Assembly: GCA_001599595.1 (NCBI GenBank)
Contig: BCHH01000001.1
Span: 1,391,935 to 1,455,934, forward strand
DNA length: 64,000 nucleotides
From: Beverwykella pulmonaria
Taxonomy: Eukaryota > Ascomycota > Dothideomycetes > Pleosporales > Melanommataceae
Direction: 5' to 3'
The translations under genes were made by a program, and so were the position numbers. The notes under the pieces are model-generated. The model searched no databases. It had not been told where the DNA came from and saw only the letters and a list, made by a program, of their open reading frames with translations. How positions within the stretch are numbered: the stretch's first letter is position 1; every line of letters begins with the position of its first letter. Of the stretch, positions 1-10,228 are shown piece after piece.

Positions 1-830
1 TCGCTTTGTTAGCACTTCATAATCGTTGTCGCCTCGGCCATCGTCCCAATCGTCAAAGTAATCGTCATTGAAGTAGTAATCATCGAAGTAGTCACAAGGA
101 GGGAAGTAATTCCATTCATCCAATGTCCTATTCTGGTCTTCGCTCCATGGGGCTAACGTCCTGGTACTCCGGTTTCTGAGACGCCGCGATGCGCATCTTG
201 GTTCTGTCATTAACCAGGTCTCGCCACTTATTGGTCGTCGACCGGCATCTTTCCTACAGCTTAGGGAGTACTGGACATCGCCAACACAGTAAAAGATGAT
301 ATCGTCAGGGATCGGGCGCTGATTGAAAATCTCGTACAAACCTCCATGGTCAGCCTTGAACAATCTATCCCCTTTCTCTTTCGCCAGCTTCCAGCTCGTT
401 AGATTGCTATCATATAGCACACAATTGTCAACGCACCGGGCTAGGCCGTTCAAGTACTTCCAGGATTTCATGGTCGTCCTCATAGCGCTCTCCACGAGCT
501 GAACATCCTCCATCCCCCTGTAGTGCCACGCCAAAATGTGCAAATAAAGCATCCGAATCGTTGCAAACATCGAAGAACGCTTCTGGGATCTTTTCGTCCT
601 AGGGGATATCCTTTACAGTCTTCGGTTTGATGCCAGTAGTGTTGTACGCTTTTGAACCCAGCGAATGCATGTCGGCAAGACAGGCGTGTATGGTCGAGAT
701 CCCCATATCAGTTAGAAGGGTGAGATGTAAAGGGAACGCTCATGGCAGAGGCCTACGCCTTCGAGATCGATGTACATGGTTGGCTCGTACGGCTCTGGGG
801 CGCAGGATGAGCCAGTCGCCCAGATCACCG
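1..830 (-). pseudogene. Broken fungal 3'-5' exonuclease-like gene, running off the left edge
   Basis: The minus strand encodes pieces of a DEDD-type 3'-5' exonuclease-like protein spread over different frames. Near 760-800 there is an IDLEGVGLCHERSLYI segment, which carries the acidic motif I. At 540-625 a fragment contains EAFFDVCNDSDALFAHFG. From about 615 to 1 one frame is open and contains KSWKYLNGLARCVDN, then GLYEIFNQRPIPDD and YCVGDVQYS. It ends in a Tyr/Asp-rich acidic tail (FDDYYFNDDYFDDW) that continues past base 1. The pieces do not join. A stop follows motif I, a TAG sits in the linker near 600, and just after the GDVQYS segment the homologous reading (NKWRDLVNDRTKMRIAASQ) moves to another frame behind a TAG. 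The tail is back in the first frame. Family assignment rests on remembered similarity to fungal exonuclease-domain proteins. Decay is visible directly. Confidence 0.6.
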
Positions 831-1123
831 ATTGGCTTAGTTGTGTTGATAGTCTCTGACTTGATGTCCCTGATAATGAGTTTGGGGAATAGGAGTGTAT
901 ACCGGTACTTAATTACGCTCTTGGTGCGCGTCTTGAAGAGCTAGTGAATAGGGGAAAGTTTCACTGGAGTCTTGGAAATGAATGCTTGGCAAAGCGACGT
1001 CATTCACGAGCAGCCTTCAGTGTGGCGTTCCTTCGTGCTATCACACGGTCAGAAGCTATTACAGTAGCATCCAGCTGGCTGGGCCATATATCTCCATCAT
1101 CATGGAATAGGAAAGCTCCTTGC

Positions 1124-1515
1124 AATATCAACCTTAACGTCTCACAACCCCAAATACGTCTACTCTCCTTCGAAAGCACTCCCTCTCATGCCCCGCTACG
1201 GCTGAGGCTATCCCACGTATCTCTGAACGACTGGAAGCTCAAATACTTGTCCTTTTGCGACTAGAAAAAGCCAACCCGAGCACCTCCGACGTTTGTGAAA
1301 CCTGGAAAGAGCGGTTTGAGTTTAAGCTCTCCACGCATAAGCACGATATTTACAACAATGTAGCAAGGTTCAACTGGGGCGATTATACCTGCCTGGGCTA
1401 TGCGTGGAGAAATTATGCGGGAAAGAAGACCGCGATTTTCGTAGACGGTATTGCTACCAGCGTAAGCAAGCGTCTAGAAGCGGCTCTACGGACATGCAAT
1501 CGAGCTACAAGTGTA
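1124..1515 (+). pseudogene. HET-domain relic (heterokaryon incompatibility family)
   Basis: Two frames carry successive parts of the start of a HET domain. Around 1150-1260 one frame reads IRLLSFES followed by LRLRLSHVSLND, the usual lead-in of HET proteins. After a frame change, 1366-1500 reads YTCLGYAWRN, then AIFVDGIATSVSKRLEAALR, which matches the conserved Y-x-x-L-S-Y-x-W-G and V-x-x-N-L-x-x-A-L-R blocks. The typical WG has become WR. No further HET blocks follow and the frame closes at 1605. HET proteins trigger cell death when genetically different hyphae fuse. This fragment is too short and broken to work. It lies in the opposite orientation to the exonuclease relic on its left. Confidence 0.5.
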
Positions 1516-1605
1516 GCGACATCTGCGCCTCAACGCCATCTCCAGTCTTCGCTGCACCGCGCTACGTCTTGTGAGAGAATCATTTGGTGCCACGAGGCTT
1601 CCTAA

Positions 1606-1966
1606 ATTATCTCTCAGCCACTTCCGACTTCGTGGGACATTGCAACGAGGTTGCTAGGCACTCACCAAAGACCCTCTATATTCCCGTGGAGGCGAATTGG
1701 GCGCTTTTGCAAGGTGGTATTTGTTGTAAACTGCTGTACGTGAGCGCAATCGAACTACTCTAGATATTGGTTGTGCTACAAGACATGGGTGCATATATTT
1801 CGTTGCTTATACATGGTCATATTGATGGATAATGAGGTAGGTATGATACGAACGGTTACAAGATTGTTGAATCAGATGATGGGGGTAGAGGACGAGAGAA
1901 AGTTGTAATCAAAACGATCTTGTTGCAGTTAATACATCTATGGAATATAGCACAGATTATGTGTTT
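1606..1966. other. Intergenic, nothing recognised
   Basis: There is no credible ORF, repeat or RNA gene here. The stretch separates the HET relic from the 3' end of the 2EXR gene. Confidence 0.5.
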
Positions 1967-3144
1967 TCAGCCACGCGATCCAAAGATTAGGTTGTCAAAG
2001 TGTGCAAGCTGATGGTCCATGCCAATTAGAACATCGTTCCAATTAACCCACAAAACACCATCCTTGTTTGTTGCCTTAATGCGTGTTAGGAACACATTCC
2101 CCCAACTGTAGGTGTGCAGTTCCAACTCAATGCTTTGTAGCCGCGGTAACTTTTGCTTAGAAGCGTCCGGAATCTCATGAAATTTTAGAAGATGGTTGGC
2201 GAGTTGCGTCAAGTTATACTCATTCCCGTCACATAAATCTTCTTTTAAGTGCGCGGTCCGTTTTGGTGTCATGAAAACCATGGATCGATCATGGCTTGGA
2301 TCATCAATAAAGATAGGATCACTATAGGCAGGTTAGCGTGCAAAGATGTGTGGTGAGGCCTAACACTTACATTTCATTTAGTTTCCGTGTTTGTGTAGTG
2401 TGTGGCCAATATATTTCTTCAAGAGTATTATGAGAATCAAACCAAGAGCTTAAGATGATTTGCTCAACGCCGCTGCCAAAGACGCGATTGACTACATTAA
2501 CAAGATGCTCTGCAGAGTCAAAGCCGTCATAACCCTCTTCTTTTTCATCCGCATTAGTAACCATGACTGTCGTCGGCTGCACAAAGATTTGTTCCAAAAT
2601 TTCATCACCAGTATCGCTCGGCTCGTTAGGTGCATCAATAACGTACCATAAATTTACGAGCTTTACTTGGGTGCGGCAAAAATTGGCAGCATGAGAGCGC
2701 GCCTCGGAACAGACGGTTGCCATAGGGAGGCAATTGATTAGTGTCTGGAACTCGTTCACACCAAGGCGCAGCTTGTCCCTTTTGTAGGAGTCATGGACGT
2801 AAACTCTAAGAGGCTGCCTTTCTGTAGAATGTGGCAAGTTATCGTATCCAACAAATGCCTGTTGTAGGCGCTTGGCACACGGGGCTGTGCAAGACTTTGG
2901 CTGGCTATCAGCGATGCTAAAGTTCGTAGACAATCTTAGTACAGATTGAAGTATTAAAGTGAGCCATTGTTGAAGCAGGTGGATCTTACTTACTACACTA
3001 CAGTTAGCGAATCTTTTGATACAAGAAAAAGGTATTGAATGGATAGAAACGGCTACTCACCTGTTGATATTGAACGGCAGCAGCTGCTGACCATATTGTA
3101 TCCCTTAGTTCTCGCGGGAATTTTGTAAATGTGGTCGGTGACAT
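1967..3144 (-). CDS. 2EXR-domain hypothetical protein (3 exons)
   Basis: Model: exon 1 3144-3061, exon 2 2900-2371, exon 3 2321-1967, giving about 322 residues in frame. Exon 1 starts MSPTTFTKFPRELRDTIW, which is the F-P-x-E-L-R-x-x-I-W signature of the fungal 2EXR domain. Exon 2 contains the matching V-C-x-E-A-R-x-x-A block (ATVCSEARSHAANF). The first donor is GTGAGT (3060). Its acceptor is uncertain: I prefer the CAG at 2901 because it keeps the frame, giving a 160-bp intron with a TACTAAG branch-like site. The second intron (2370-2322) has GTAAGT, GCTAAC and CTATAG and restores the frame exactly. 2EXR proteins are numerous in Pezizomycotina and have no assigned function. There is no signal peptide or membrane segment. 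Confidence 0.6.
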
Positions 3145-4363
3145 TTTATGAGAGGGATATTATTTAGGGAAAGGAAGATTAGATAGCACTGTAAACACTT
3201 ATACCAGTCGGACTTGCGGTGCATGCGGTCGAGTAGCACCTTTGTCATGCCACAAGTCAGCCTAGCCTGGCTTACATAAGGGAACGCCAAGCTCTGTGCT
3301 CAGAGGCACAGTTTCCGGATGTCTATGTATTACTTCTTCGGTCGTAATCAAAGGAACCTGCGGGACGTAGTCGAGCGGGCGTATAGTTCAGAGGGGGTCC
3401 CCGATGCCATTGGTACACCCAACCAACGAAATCATGTAGTATCTCAATGACCGTGAGACATGCTATGTAGGCTCTCCGTCATTTTCGGAGAGGGTCAACG
3501 GGACCTTTCTGGGTATTGCAAAGCGGACGCATGATCCCCCGGCGTAGTCGAGAGGACCTAACGGACATACGAAATCATTGAAATTATATACCATCCTAAA
3601 TTAGATGCACTTGTATATAAGCTTGGTCTATTTATCACTCCGGCCTGCAGGAAGTAGGTAGTTTGGTTTTGGAACGCTTGTATTGGGGCCAGAGCTCGTC
3701 TCGCCTCACGTGATTGACCGATCGTACTCAGGCTCGTGATAGGCCCTGTGAGCGTTGCGCTTGCCTTGAAGCTTTCCGTGAGCTTGGCAAGACAGGCCTA
3801 TCAGAGTAGAGAGAGTAGAGCTTCTCTATCGGTCAGTGAGGTGTTGATCCGCCTGAACGGAGACCGAGACGAAGCTGGGAGATGCTATCTAAAAAACAAA
3901 AAACAACGCTAAAAGGGACGGCGGGTGGGTGATTCAAATCGTCGATCAAGCGTCGCGTGAGAGGCTTGATGAGATGAGCTCACATGAGGTGGATGTGATG
4001 AGGCTGAGATATCTCGTCGCGAGAATTCTTGTGGATGAGGTGCTTGACAGCCTAACCATGAATAGAACAATACAGATATAAATGCCCGAACGGTTTTCCT
4101 TTTGTTAGATTAGAGAAAGATGTTAAGGCAATAATCATTTTCACTAATAGCGGAGAGATAGAGGGAGAGAGGACCTATTTATGCTAAAGTATATAAACCT
4201 CCAAACAAGTCTCCTCCCCACTCTACTCCTTCCCATCCCAATCGAAGACACGACAAGACTTGTAACAACCCTGTCACATGACCTCTGTGACTATCCTATC
4301 ACATGCTTTTGCTTATTCCGTATATATAACCACGCTGCCGAGCTACCTCACCTCGGCACCTAG
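3145..4363. other. Intergenic, low information; exon-like duplicate near its right end
   Basis: No gene is supported. Two loosely similar stretches share a GTAGTCGAG core (about 3368 and 3545). On the minus strand near 4231-4275 there is a diverged copy of the last exon of the neighbouring secreted-protein gene (KSCRVFDWDG against ESRRFFNWDG), followed directly by a stop codon. The 4165-4330 part is pyrimidine-rich and could hold 3' sequences of that gene. Confidence 0.35.
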
Positions 4364-5816
4364 TTATCTTTTAATACAATCCGCTTTCAGCTCTCTGCTC
4401 AAATAGCTGCCCGTCACATCCTCACCATCCCAGTTGAAGAAACGACGAGACTCACACACCTGATCCTCATCCTCATCCTCCCCATCAAAATAACAAACTA
4501 GAACGCGTTAGAAATACGTCAAGAACACATTTATAGAAACTTACCACTGCCGCCGTGACCTCGCGGGGAGACCGCACAGGGTGCGGTCTTGCCCTGGAGC
4601 TTCAAGAATGTTGGTGAGGTGAAGCTGGAACAAGCTATAAACACGTTTACATCATGTTTTAATGGTCTTACTTACGTTGCCAGCGTGAACGCTACCCTGG
4701 TGGCGGTGGGATTCAGAAATTTCTGGATTGGGAGGCTGGCGGAGGCCCGGAGCCTCTCACACTCCTGGGCTTCCGTTGTCTCCACGCGCACGAGGCGATC
4801 ATGCTCTTGGAGCATGTTGAAGTACCACTCTAAGCTAGTATTAGTGAAACATTTTAAAAACTCGTTCATAATATGTTCTAGCTTACCCTTCACGCTCTCA
4901 AGATTACTTTCCGGGCCCGAAATATCACCCGTTTACGTATTCCTAGGGGCCACCAGCTTAAACTGCCACATTCAAGTCATGCATGGCCTCTTGGCAAGAC
5001 GGCTGGATTCCCGTTTGATATGGGTTGCAAGCCGCAATTGGACCCGCGGTTGCCATTGTTCTGGTCAAGCCATAAGAATAGATGCGAGAGCCCTCTGGAT
5101 ATTGCCGGTTGGGAAGGTGTTTTCGCTACCCACCTTTCGTGCTCAAAACAAGCCATGTCTTCAGCGTGGTATTTTGCGTAGTCGCCTGAGACAGTCACCC
5201 GACGATTTTTGATCCAGTGCCACAGTGTCGGTGCGATATTCGAGGCAGTAACAGCAAATCTCCCTTGTCCGTTATCCTTCGGGAGAGAGCCAAGATGGCA
5301 GCTTTTTCCAGGGATCCAGAGAACAGAAAATACAGTGTATAGATTAGCTCCTTGGGCCAGCATGTTGGTGTACGCGTACTGGGCGAAACCTTTTATGGTA
5401 TCAGCCGTCCACCCAGTGTCCTCGTGAACAAAGCCAATCCAGGTGTCGCCCCAACCTGGCATTTTATTCATTCTGGAGTTGGCGCGTTTGACGACTTTAA
5501 TGCCTCCGGAGACCTCGACGAGATCTAAGGCTTGAAGTCTCTTAGCCAGAGCATATGTATCGACATCACTGCCTTCGGAACTCTTGGATGGCACGGTGTC
5601 GTCTGTGACTCCGGTCCAGGCTTTGTATTCCTCCAAAATCGAGTCCGAATTGGCTTTATCATAGGCATCATCCCGGCGACGAAGGTAGGATGATGGGCTT
5701 CTAGCGGTTGAATGGTCAAGGCGACTAGGGGCGGCCGGTTCAGCCGCCGGTGCAGCATGAAGAAGCGGGGAGATGGCAAGGAGGCCCGCCAATGCTTTCA
5801 GAATCCGGAGATGCAT
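4364..5816 (-). pseudogene. Secreted hypothetical protein, probably degraded by frameshifts
   Basis: The start at 5816 gives MHLRILKALAGLLAISPLLHA, a clear signal peptide, then a Pro/Ala-rich stretch and an RRR that could be a processing site. The 5' exon is open to 4977. Inside it the protein-like reading switches frame and back between about 5120 and 5065, and again near 5000, where SCQEAMHDLN continues in another frame. It then moves to a third frame (WQFKLVAPRNT, a TAA, then TGDISGPESNLE). Further down a coherent frame runs through 4893-4672. A GTAAGT intron at about 4671 and a second intron with GTAAGT, TTTCTAAC and TTCTAG join two short exons. The last one has an acidic DGEDEDED run and ends with TAA at 4364. 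I do not recognise the family. The downstream exons look intact, so the decay is recent or the indels are assembly errors. Confidence 0.45.
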
Positions 5817-5936
5817 TGTTGCCAATAACACTTTAACAGACTATTGATGAGGTGTTTGTTGAACTAGGGGTATTGTAACAAATATGTGAAGAGCAAAGAT
5901 AGATTGAGTGCAGCTGTATGACTTGCAAATGGATAT

Positions 5937-6461
5937 ATGCAAGACGATGATAAAAGTAGGCTTGATGGTAGTTCGGTGTTCTCTATGGATCTTGTAATGA
6001 GCATTTGTAGGCTTCAGCTTTATACCGTCGCGCTAGTGCGGCTTCTAATGTCAATCGTGTTCTTATTGAGGATATTCGCGATTAGAGACTGGCTGATCAT
6101 CCATCAAGAGCTTTCGCCCAACACCGCTGACCTAGAGAAGACGGCGTGCTGCTGTATTGAAACCTGGATAATTATTGTGCTTGGTTGCAGCCCAAGGGCG
6201 CGACTGGAAGTCATTCGGGCATCTATCCTGACATTGGCTTGCGTTGGAATCCTGTTCGCCGACTACAGACTGCTGGCAGCCGGCCTCCTGACTGCCATTC
6301 CTGCCGTGCTGCTAACAGGACTAGCAAGAGCACTGGAGGCTGTTGCTGCGAACCACATTCCTCTAACGAGATCAACATACAGGCATATGGACTTGCTGTA
6401 CTGCTATGCAGGGGTCGTCATCACCTTTGCTTACACTGCTTTGCGTGGAGACGAATCCTAG
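5937..6461 (+). CDS. Small hydrophobic membrane protein, unassigned
   Basis: An uninterrupted 174-codon ORF contains three or four hydrophobic stretches: about residues 25-47, 72-84, 93-130 (LTLACVGILFADYRLL onward, then AVLLTGLARAL) and 148-165. The layout resembles part of a drug/metabolite (EamA/TPT-type) transporter, but it is too short for a whole one and I see no diagnostic motif. It is divergent from the secreted-protein gene, with about 120 bp between the two starts. It may be a fragment of a longer transporter or a chance hydrophobic ORF; the pogo transposase remnant downstream shows this stretch has been disturbed. Confidence 0.35.
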   Translation: MQDDDKSRLDGSSVFSMDLVMSICRLQLYTVALVRLLMSIVFLLRIFAIRDWLIIHQELSPNTADLEKTACCCIETWIIIVLGCSPRARLEVIRASILTLACVGILFADYRLLAAGLLTAIPAVLLTGLARALEAVAANHIPLTRSTYRHMDLLYCYAGVVITFAYTALRGDES

Positions 6462-6648
6462 CCCGGAACGACTGGTTTGGGAGTAAGCTAAATGGACGGC
6501 AGGTAGGGTACCTGCACTGCGTGTCTAGTATAAACAGGTCTGTATATCTCCAAGAATTAAACGCCGAATTATTGAGTCTATTAGAGCTCGAATACATAGG
6601 CAATACCCTTGGGCATCATGAACAAATAAGCTTCGCGGGAACAGACTT

Positions 6649-6888
6649 TTGTCAACCGACTATCTGAGGGCAGCGAGGCTCGAGGCTGATAATCAACGAC
6701 TCAAATATCAACTTGATCAAACCAAGCCTCAGCAGAAGCGCAAGCGGGTAATAATGGATCCAAATCAGAGGTTTGCAGATATCGAGAGTATCAAGCAGGC
6801 TATTATCAGGCAGCTGCTGAACAAGCTCAAAACTCTGCAAAATTTACAGAGGGCAGCAGATGCAGCAGCAACTCTTCAATCTCACTGA
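6649..6888 (+). mobile_element. C-terminal remnant of a pogo/Fot1-type (Tc1-mariner) transposase
   Basis: This 79-codon frame contains ARLEADNQRLKYQLDQ, a KPQQKRKRV basic patch and DPNQRFADIESIKQA. That series (short coiled coil, Lys/Arg block, D-P-N-x-x-F-A-x-I-E-x-I) is the usual C-terminal end of fungal pogo-like DDE transposases. No CENP-B-type DNA-binding region or DDE catalytic core is found upstream, and I see no flanking terminal inverted repeats, so it is a dead fragment. Its first codon is not ATG. Confidence 0.55.
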
Positions 6889-7050
6889 GTGGCAATTGTA
6901 ATATATATAAATCGAGTTATCGCGATAGTTGTGCAAAAGCTGTCTTTGACTAAAGTGGCCGGAATCTCCATAAGCAAGCTTAACACCAACACCCTAATTC
7001 CCCGTTCCTTTCAATAGCTAAATCCAATTTCAACCCTTATCCGCATCTTC

Positions 7051-8706
7051 CTATCGCTTCACTTCCCTCAACGTCACCCAAAGCGGCGGCTTCTCCCACA
7101 GCCCGAAGATCTTCTGATCCTCAATCCAAGTCCCTGACCTTTTTTGGTCTAACTCCAAATCGAAATTAAAGCAAACTTTTGCTAGAATGAGACGCATTTC
7201 TGCATACGCTAAATTCCGCCCAATACAGTTCCTAGGGCCGAGACTGAAGGGCGCGCGAGCGGCGCGGTCGTCGTTTGCGTATTCAGTGGGTGGAGTGGAG
7301 AGCCAGCGCTCCGGGACGAAGGATTCGGGGTTCGTGAAGTTGGAGGGCGAGTGGTTGGAGGCGTATTGTTGGACTTGGAGGGAGGTCTATCACAGGTGTC
7401 AGTACGAGAATGGAGGGAAAAGGCAAAAGTCTGGGATAAGAGAAGGAAAAGGAGTCCTACACCGCCCGCAACCCATTTCCCTGCCACCATCGCACCGCCA
7501 GGTGGCACAACGCGATTGCCCTGATTCGGCACTGGGGGATAGATGCGCATTCCCTCGTCCAGGACTGCAAGCATATAGTCCAGTTTACCAACACTAAGGA
7601 GGTCTATCTCGGCGTCGGTTTTGAACGTGCCTCGAACCTCGGCTTGCAGCTTTTTCATGACTTCGGGATGCTTAAGCAGCAAATACGTGGTCCCGGACAA
7701 CAACGTGGCCGTCGTCTCACTACCTGCCAGCACCAAAATCGACGCATTACTCACCATTTCCTCCTGCGTCATTCCCGTCCCCTTCGCAAAATCCGACTTG
7801 TCAATCACGGTATCCCAGAAGTCACCACGGCCTGTGCCGAGTTTCACACGCTCTTTGATTTTCTGCCGGTTGTTCGCCATGTTTGTCTGGCGGAACTCGA
7901 GGAGCTTCTTAGGCGTCAAATAGGGAAGCAAGGGCTCGAGTTTGTACCGTCTGATAGTTGACAACCAGGAGGAGACCTTGACGGTACCGAAGATGGCGGC
8001 GATCCAGGGGTCTGTGCGCTTGCGCTCAAGGCAGTGGAACGACTCGCCGAAGGCGAGATCCCCGATCATGTCGAAGGTGGTCCAGTTGTACCATTCCAGA
8101 ATATCTATGTAGCCGCCGGACTCGGCGGATTCACGCAAGCGCTTGACGAGAAGTTGAACGAAGGATTGAATACGCGGCTGCATATCTCGCATTCCCTTTT
8201 CGGAGAAAGAATGACTGAACAGCCGCCGGAAGCGACCGTGATCCGGGGCATAGGCAGCCAGAATGCTGTAAACTCCGTTGGCTGAGATCTGGTACTCCAT
8301 GCGGTCTTTGTCGAATTCGCTGAAGCCTTCTGTGGCCGGGATATGGTGGCCATAAATCGGCTTCAGCGCCTTGGAATCGGTGTAAGAGAGCTCCCAGGGC
8401 GCTACGCGGACGACAGGGCCGTACTTCTTGTGCAGCTCAAGCGCATCGAAGGGGAAGCGACCGGCGATGATGGAGCGCTGGAAGGGAAATTGGTAAGCTC
8501 GCCATAGGAGCGGTCCCGGATAAGAACGGAGTGGGTGGAGCGTAATGTTGTAGAGCCCGAGAAGTATTCCCTGACATGTGAGCGCAAGCGACTAAGAGTA
8601 GCGGGAGTGAATGGAAATTTACATAAGCGACGCTCGCCGCAAAGAGCAGACCCAGTCCCTTGATTACCGTGGCCAGAAGCCCTCCTGGGAAGAGACTGTC
8701 AATCAT
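7051..8706 (-). CDS. Cytochrome P450 monooxygenase (isotrichodermin C-15 hydroxylase-like)
   Basis: Three exons (8706-8623, 8570-7461, 7386-7051) give 509 residues, the usual P450 length. Introns are 52 and 74 bp with clean boundaries. The N-terminus carries a membrane anchor (LLATVIKGLGLLFAASVAY) and then a Y-P-G-P hinge. The I-helix oxygen-binding motif is AGSETT, the K-helix ExxR is EGMR, FVPERW is the PERF region, and the haem loop is FSLGPRNCIGRN with the Cys ligand. All core residues are present, so this should be an active ER-anchored haem oxygenase needing a P450 reductase partner. Sequence style (GDLAFGESFHCLE, then the LLPYLTPKKLLEFR region) is that of the CYP65-like group, known for secondary-metabolite hydroxylations. 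The substrate is unknown. No terpene or polyketide synthase lies nearby. Confidence 0.88.
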
Positions 8707-9504
8707 AATTTCGATGGAAGCTGACAGCGTCGCAAGAGCAAGTTGGAGAGGTTGGGTTGACGAAAGGTAATATTGATTGCTGACGCCAACACGAATCCGA
8801 CTATGTGAGTTCTAGGAAGGAACCTGGCTCGGAATCGCCGGCGGTGCTGGTTGGGAGTGCATAGGATGCTATTGACGCACGATGGCAATTGGTTGATCCG
8901 ACGCACACTTCTCTAAGTGAAGTTAGTGGGATGGGACACACCGGCCAACGTGCTGTAACGTCGTCGAGACTAGTGGTGGACGACCAATGGGAAGAGACTA
9001 AGAAGGTCAGCATCTAGTTTAATTGCGGAGTGAGGATCATGTGACGAGCGTAGCAATATGCATATTCGGAATCGCTTCTTTTAGACCGACAACCTGCCGA
9101 AGAACGTTATGTTTACTGCAAAAGCTTCAATTTAACTTTTTTTTTTTTTTTTTTAAGAAGTATGATAAGGCGAAATTTACGTCCCGTTGAGTTGTAAGTT
9201 TATAAATACCGTTGTCAAAATTCAGCTGTACTGCAGACTTGTCCCTCTTCATCCCCATTTGTTAAGCGCATGCAACTCGTGTCGCTAAACTTCCTCGTCG
9301 AGCAACTCTGCCCTCGTATCTCAGCCTTGTTTGTTGGCTACATTTTTAATTAAATCGCACCTTTCTTCCTCGCTCTCGACCTAGACCATCGAGCCGAGAA
9401 CTGCCGCTGTGTTTTATTACATCTCTTCCTCCAAATAACTTCACCTCGCATATTCACTTGTGCGACCCTAGACGGCTGTGCACACCTGTACGCTGCGTTC
9501 GGAA
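8707..9504. other. Intergenic with an 18-nt poly-T run at 9137-9154
   Basis: This is the upstream region of the P450. No ORF here is convincing. A pure T18 tract sits at 9137-9154 and a pyrimidine-rich leader-like stretch at 9240-9450 precedes the HeLo-like relic, consistent with that relic's old promoter and 5' leader. Confidence 0.5.
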
Positions 9505-9712
9505 ATGGCCGATCCATTCTCCATAGCCGGCACCACGGTCGGCATCATCTCTCTTGGTATATAAGTGTGCCAAGATCTCATTAAGTACTACTCGCAGTTC
9601 AGGAACTGTTACGAGGATACCGATTCTATCATAACACACGTTGAGGCACTCCGGGGGATTAGACTCAGTGGATTACGAGAGCCCTGTTCGAGGCAGAACG
9701 CCCCTCGTTGAG
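9505..9712 (+). pseudogene. HeLo-like N-terminal domain relic (NLR/ankyrin-type protein start)
   Basis: ATG at 9505 opens MADPFSIAGTTVGIISLG, the hallmark start of fungal STAND/NLR and ankyrin proteins with a HeLo-like N-terminal domain (PF17111 type). An early TAA (9556) replaces the usual Gln. In the same frame the text goes on as VCQDLIKYYSQFRNCYED, also typical, and then EALRG before similarity is lost and a stop closes the frame near 9712. The remaining NACHT/ankyrin parts are absent. HeLo-like domains act as membrane-active death effectors or oligomerisation modules in self-recognition proteins. This copy is truncated and carries a nonsense codon, so it cannot give a full product. Confidence 0.6.
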
Positions 9713-10228
9713 CCGTTTGGTTGGTCGGAATTCAGGTCGGCTGGCTGGATGGACGACAAAGTTGAATTGTGGTGGGCAGACAATGTGGAAGTAGGGTGTG
9801 GTTTGAGAGGTATGGAGTCGGGTCAGCGACACAATGGTGCAGTTTAACACATATTTTACCTCCCTTTCACTGTCCGAGTGTTAGGCGCTGACTCCATTGT
9901 AACCTTATTCCATCCACCTTCCCAATTCTAGAAAATAGGGTTAGAGGTTGTGTTCCTGTATTTGCCAGCATTAAGAACAATTGTTATAGTGTCTTTCACT
10001 CCTCTATAGTGCGCGCTAGCTGCTGTCATAACGTTCTAAGAATAGTCAGCGATAATCATTTTGGACACTACACAACTTTAACGTAAGGCGATTCTATTTT
10101 CAAGGGATTAGTGGGAATAGCTGTCAGCGTATAAAGTGTTAAAGGTCGATTCCCCTCAAAGGAGGGAACGAAGTCCATGTTAAAACTTTGTATTGAAAAT
10201 TTTCCACGTTTTCTACTCTACCCTCCAC
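9713..10228. other. Intergenic, nothing recognised
   Basis: AT-rich spacer between the HeLo-like relic and the 3' end of the DUF6055 gene. No ORF, repeat or RNA gene could be supported. Confidence 0.5.

Noticed and set aside
627..944. Plus-strand ORF of 105 codons
   Set aside because: It lies opposite the exonuclease relic, starts in sequence coding on the other strand and shows no protein-like features.
3925..3960. Possible tRNA T-arm (GATTCAAATC)
   Set aside because: No matching acceptor, D-arm or anticodon stem at the required distances. No other tRNA-like stretch was found.
3845..4400. Possible LTR of a copia-type element (TGTTG start, TTTAATACAATC near the end)
   Set aside because: No matching second LTR, primer-binding site or polymerase fragments, and the right end is better read as the last exon of the secreted-protein gene.
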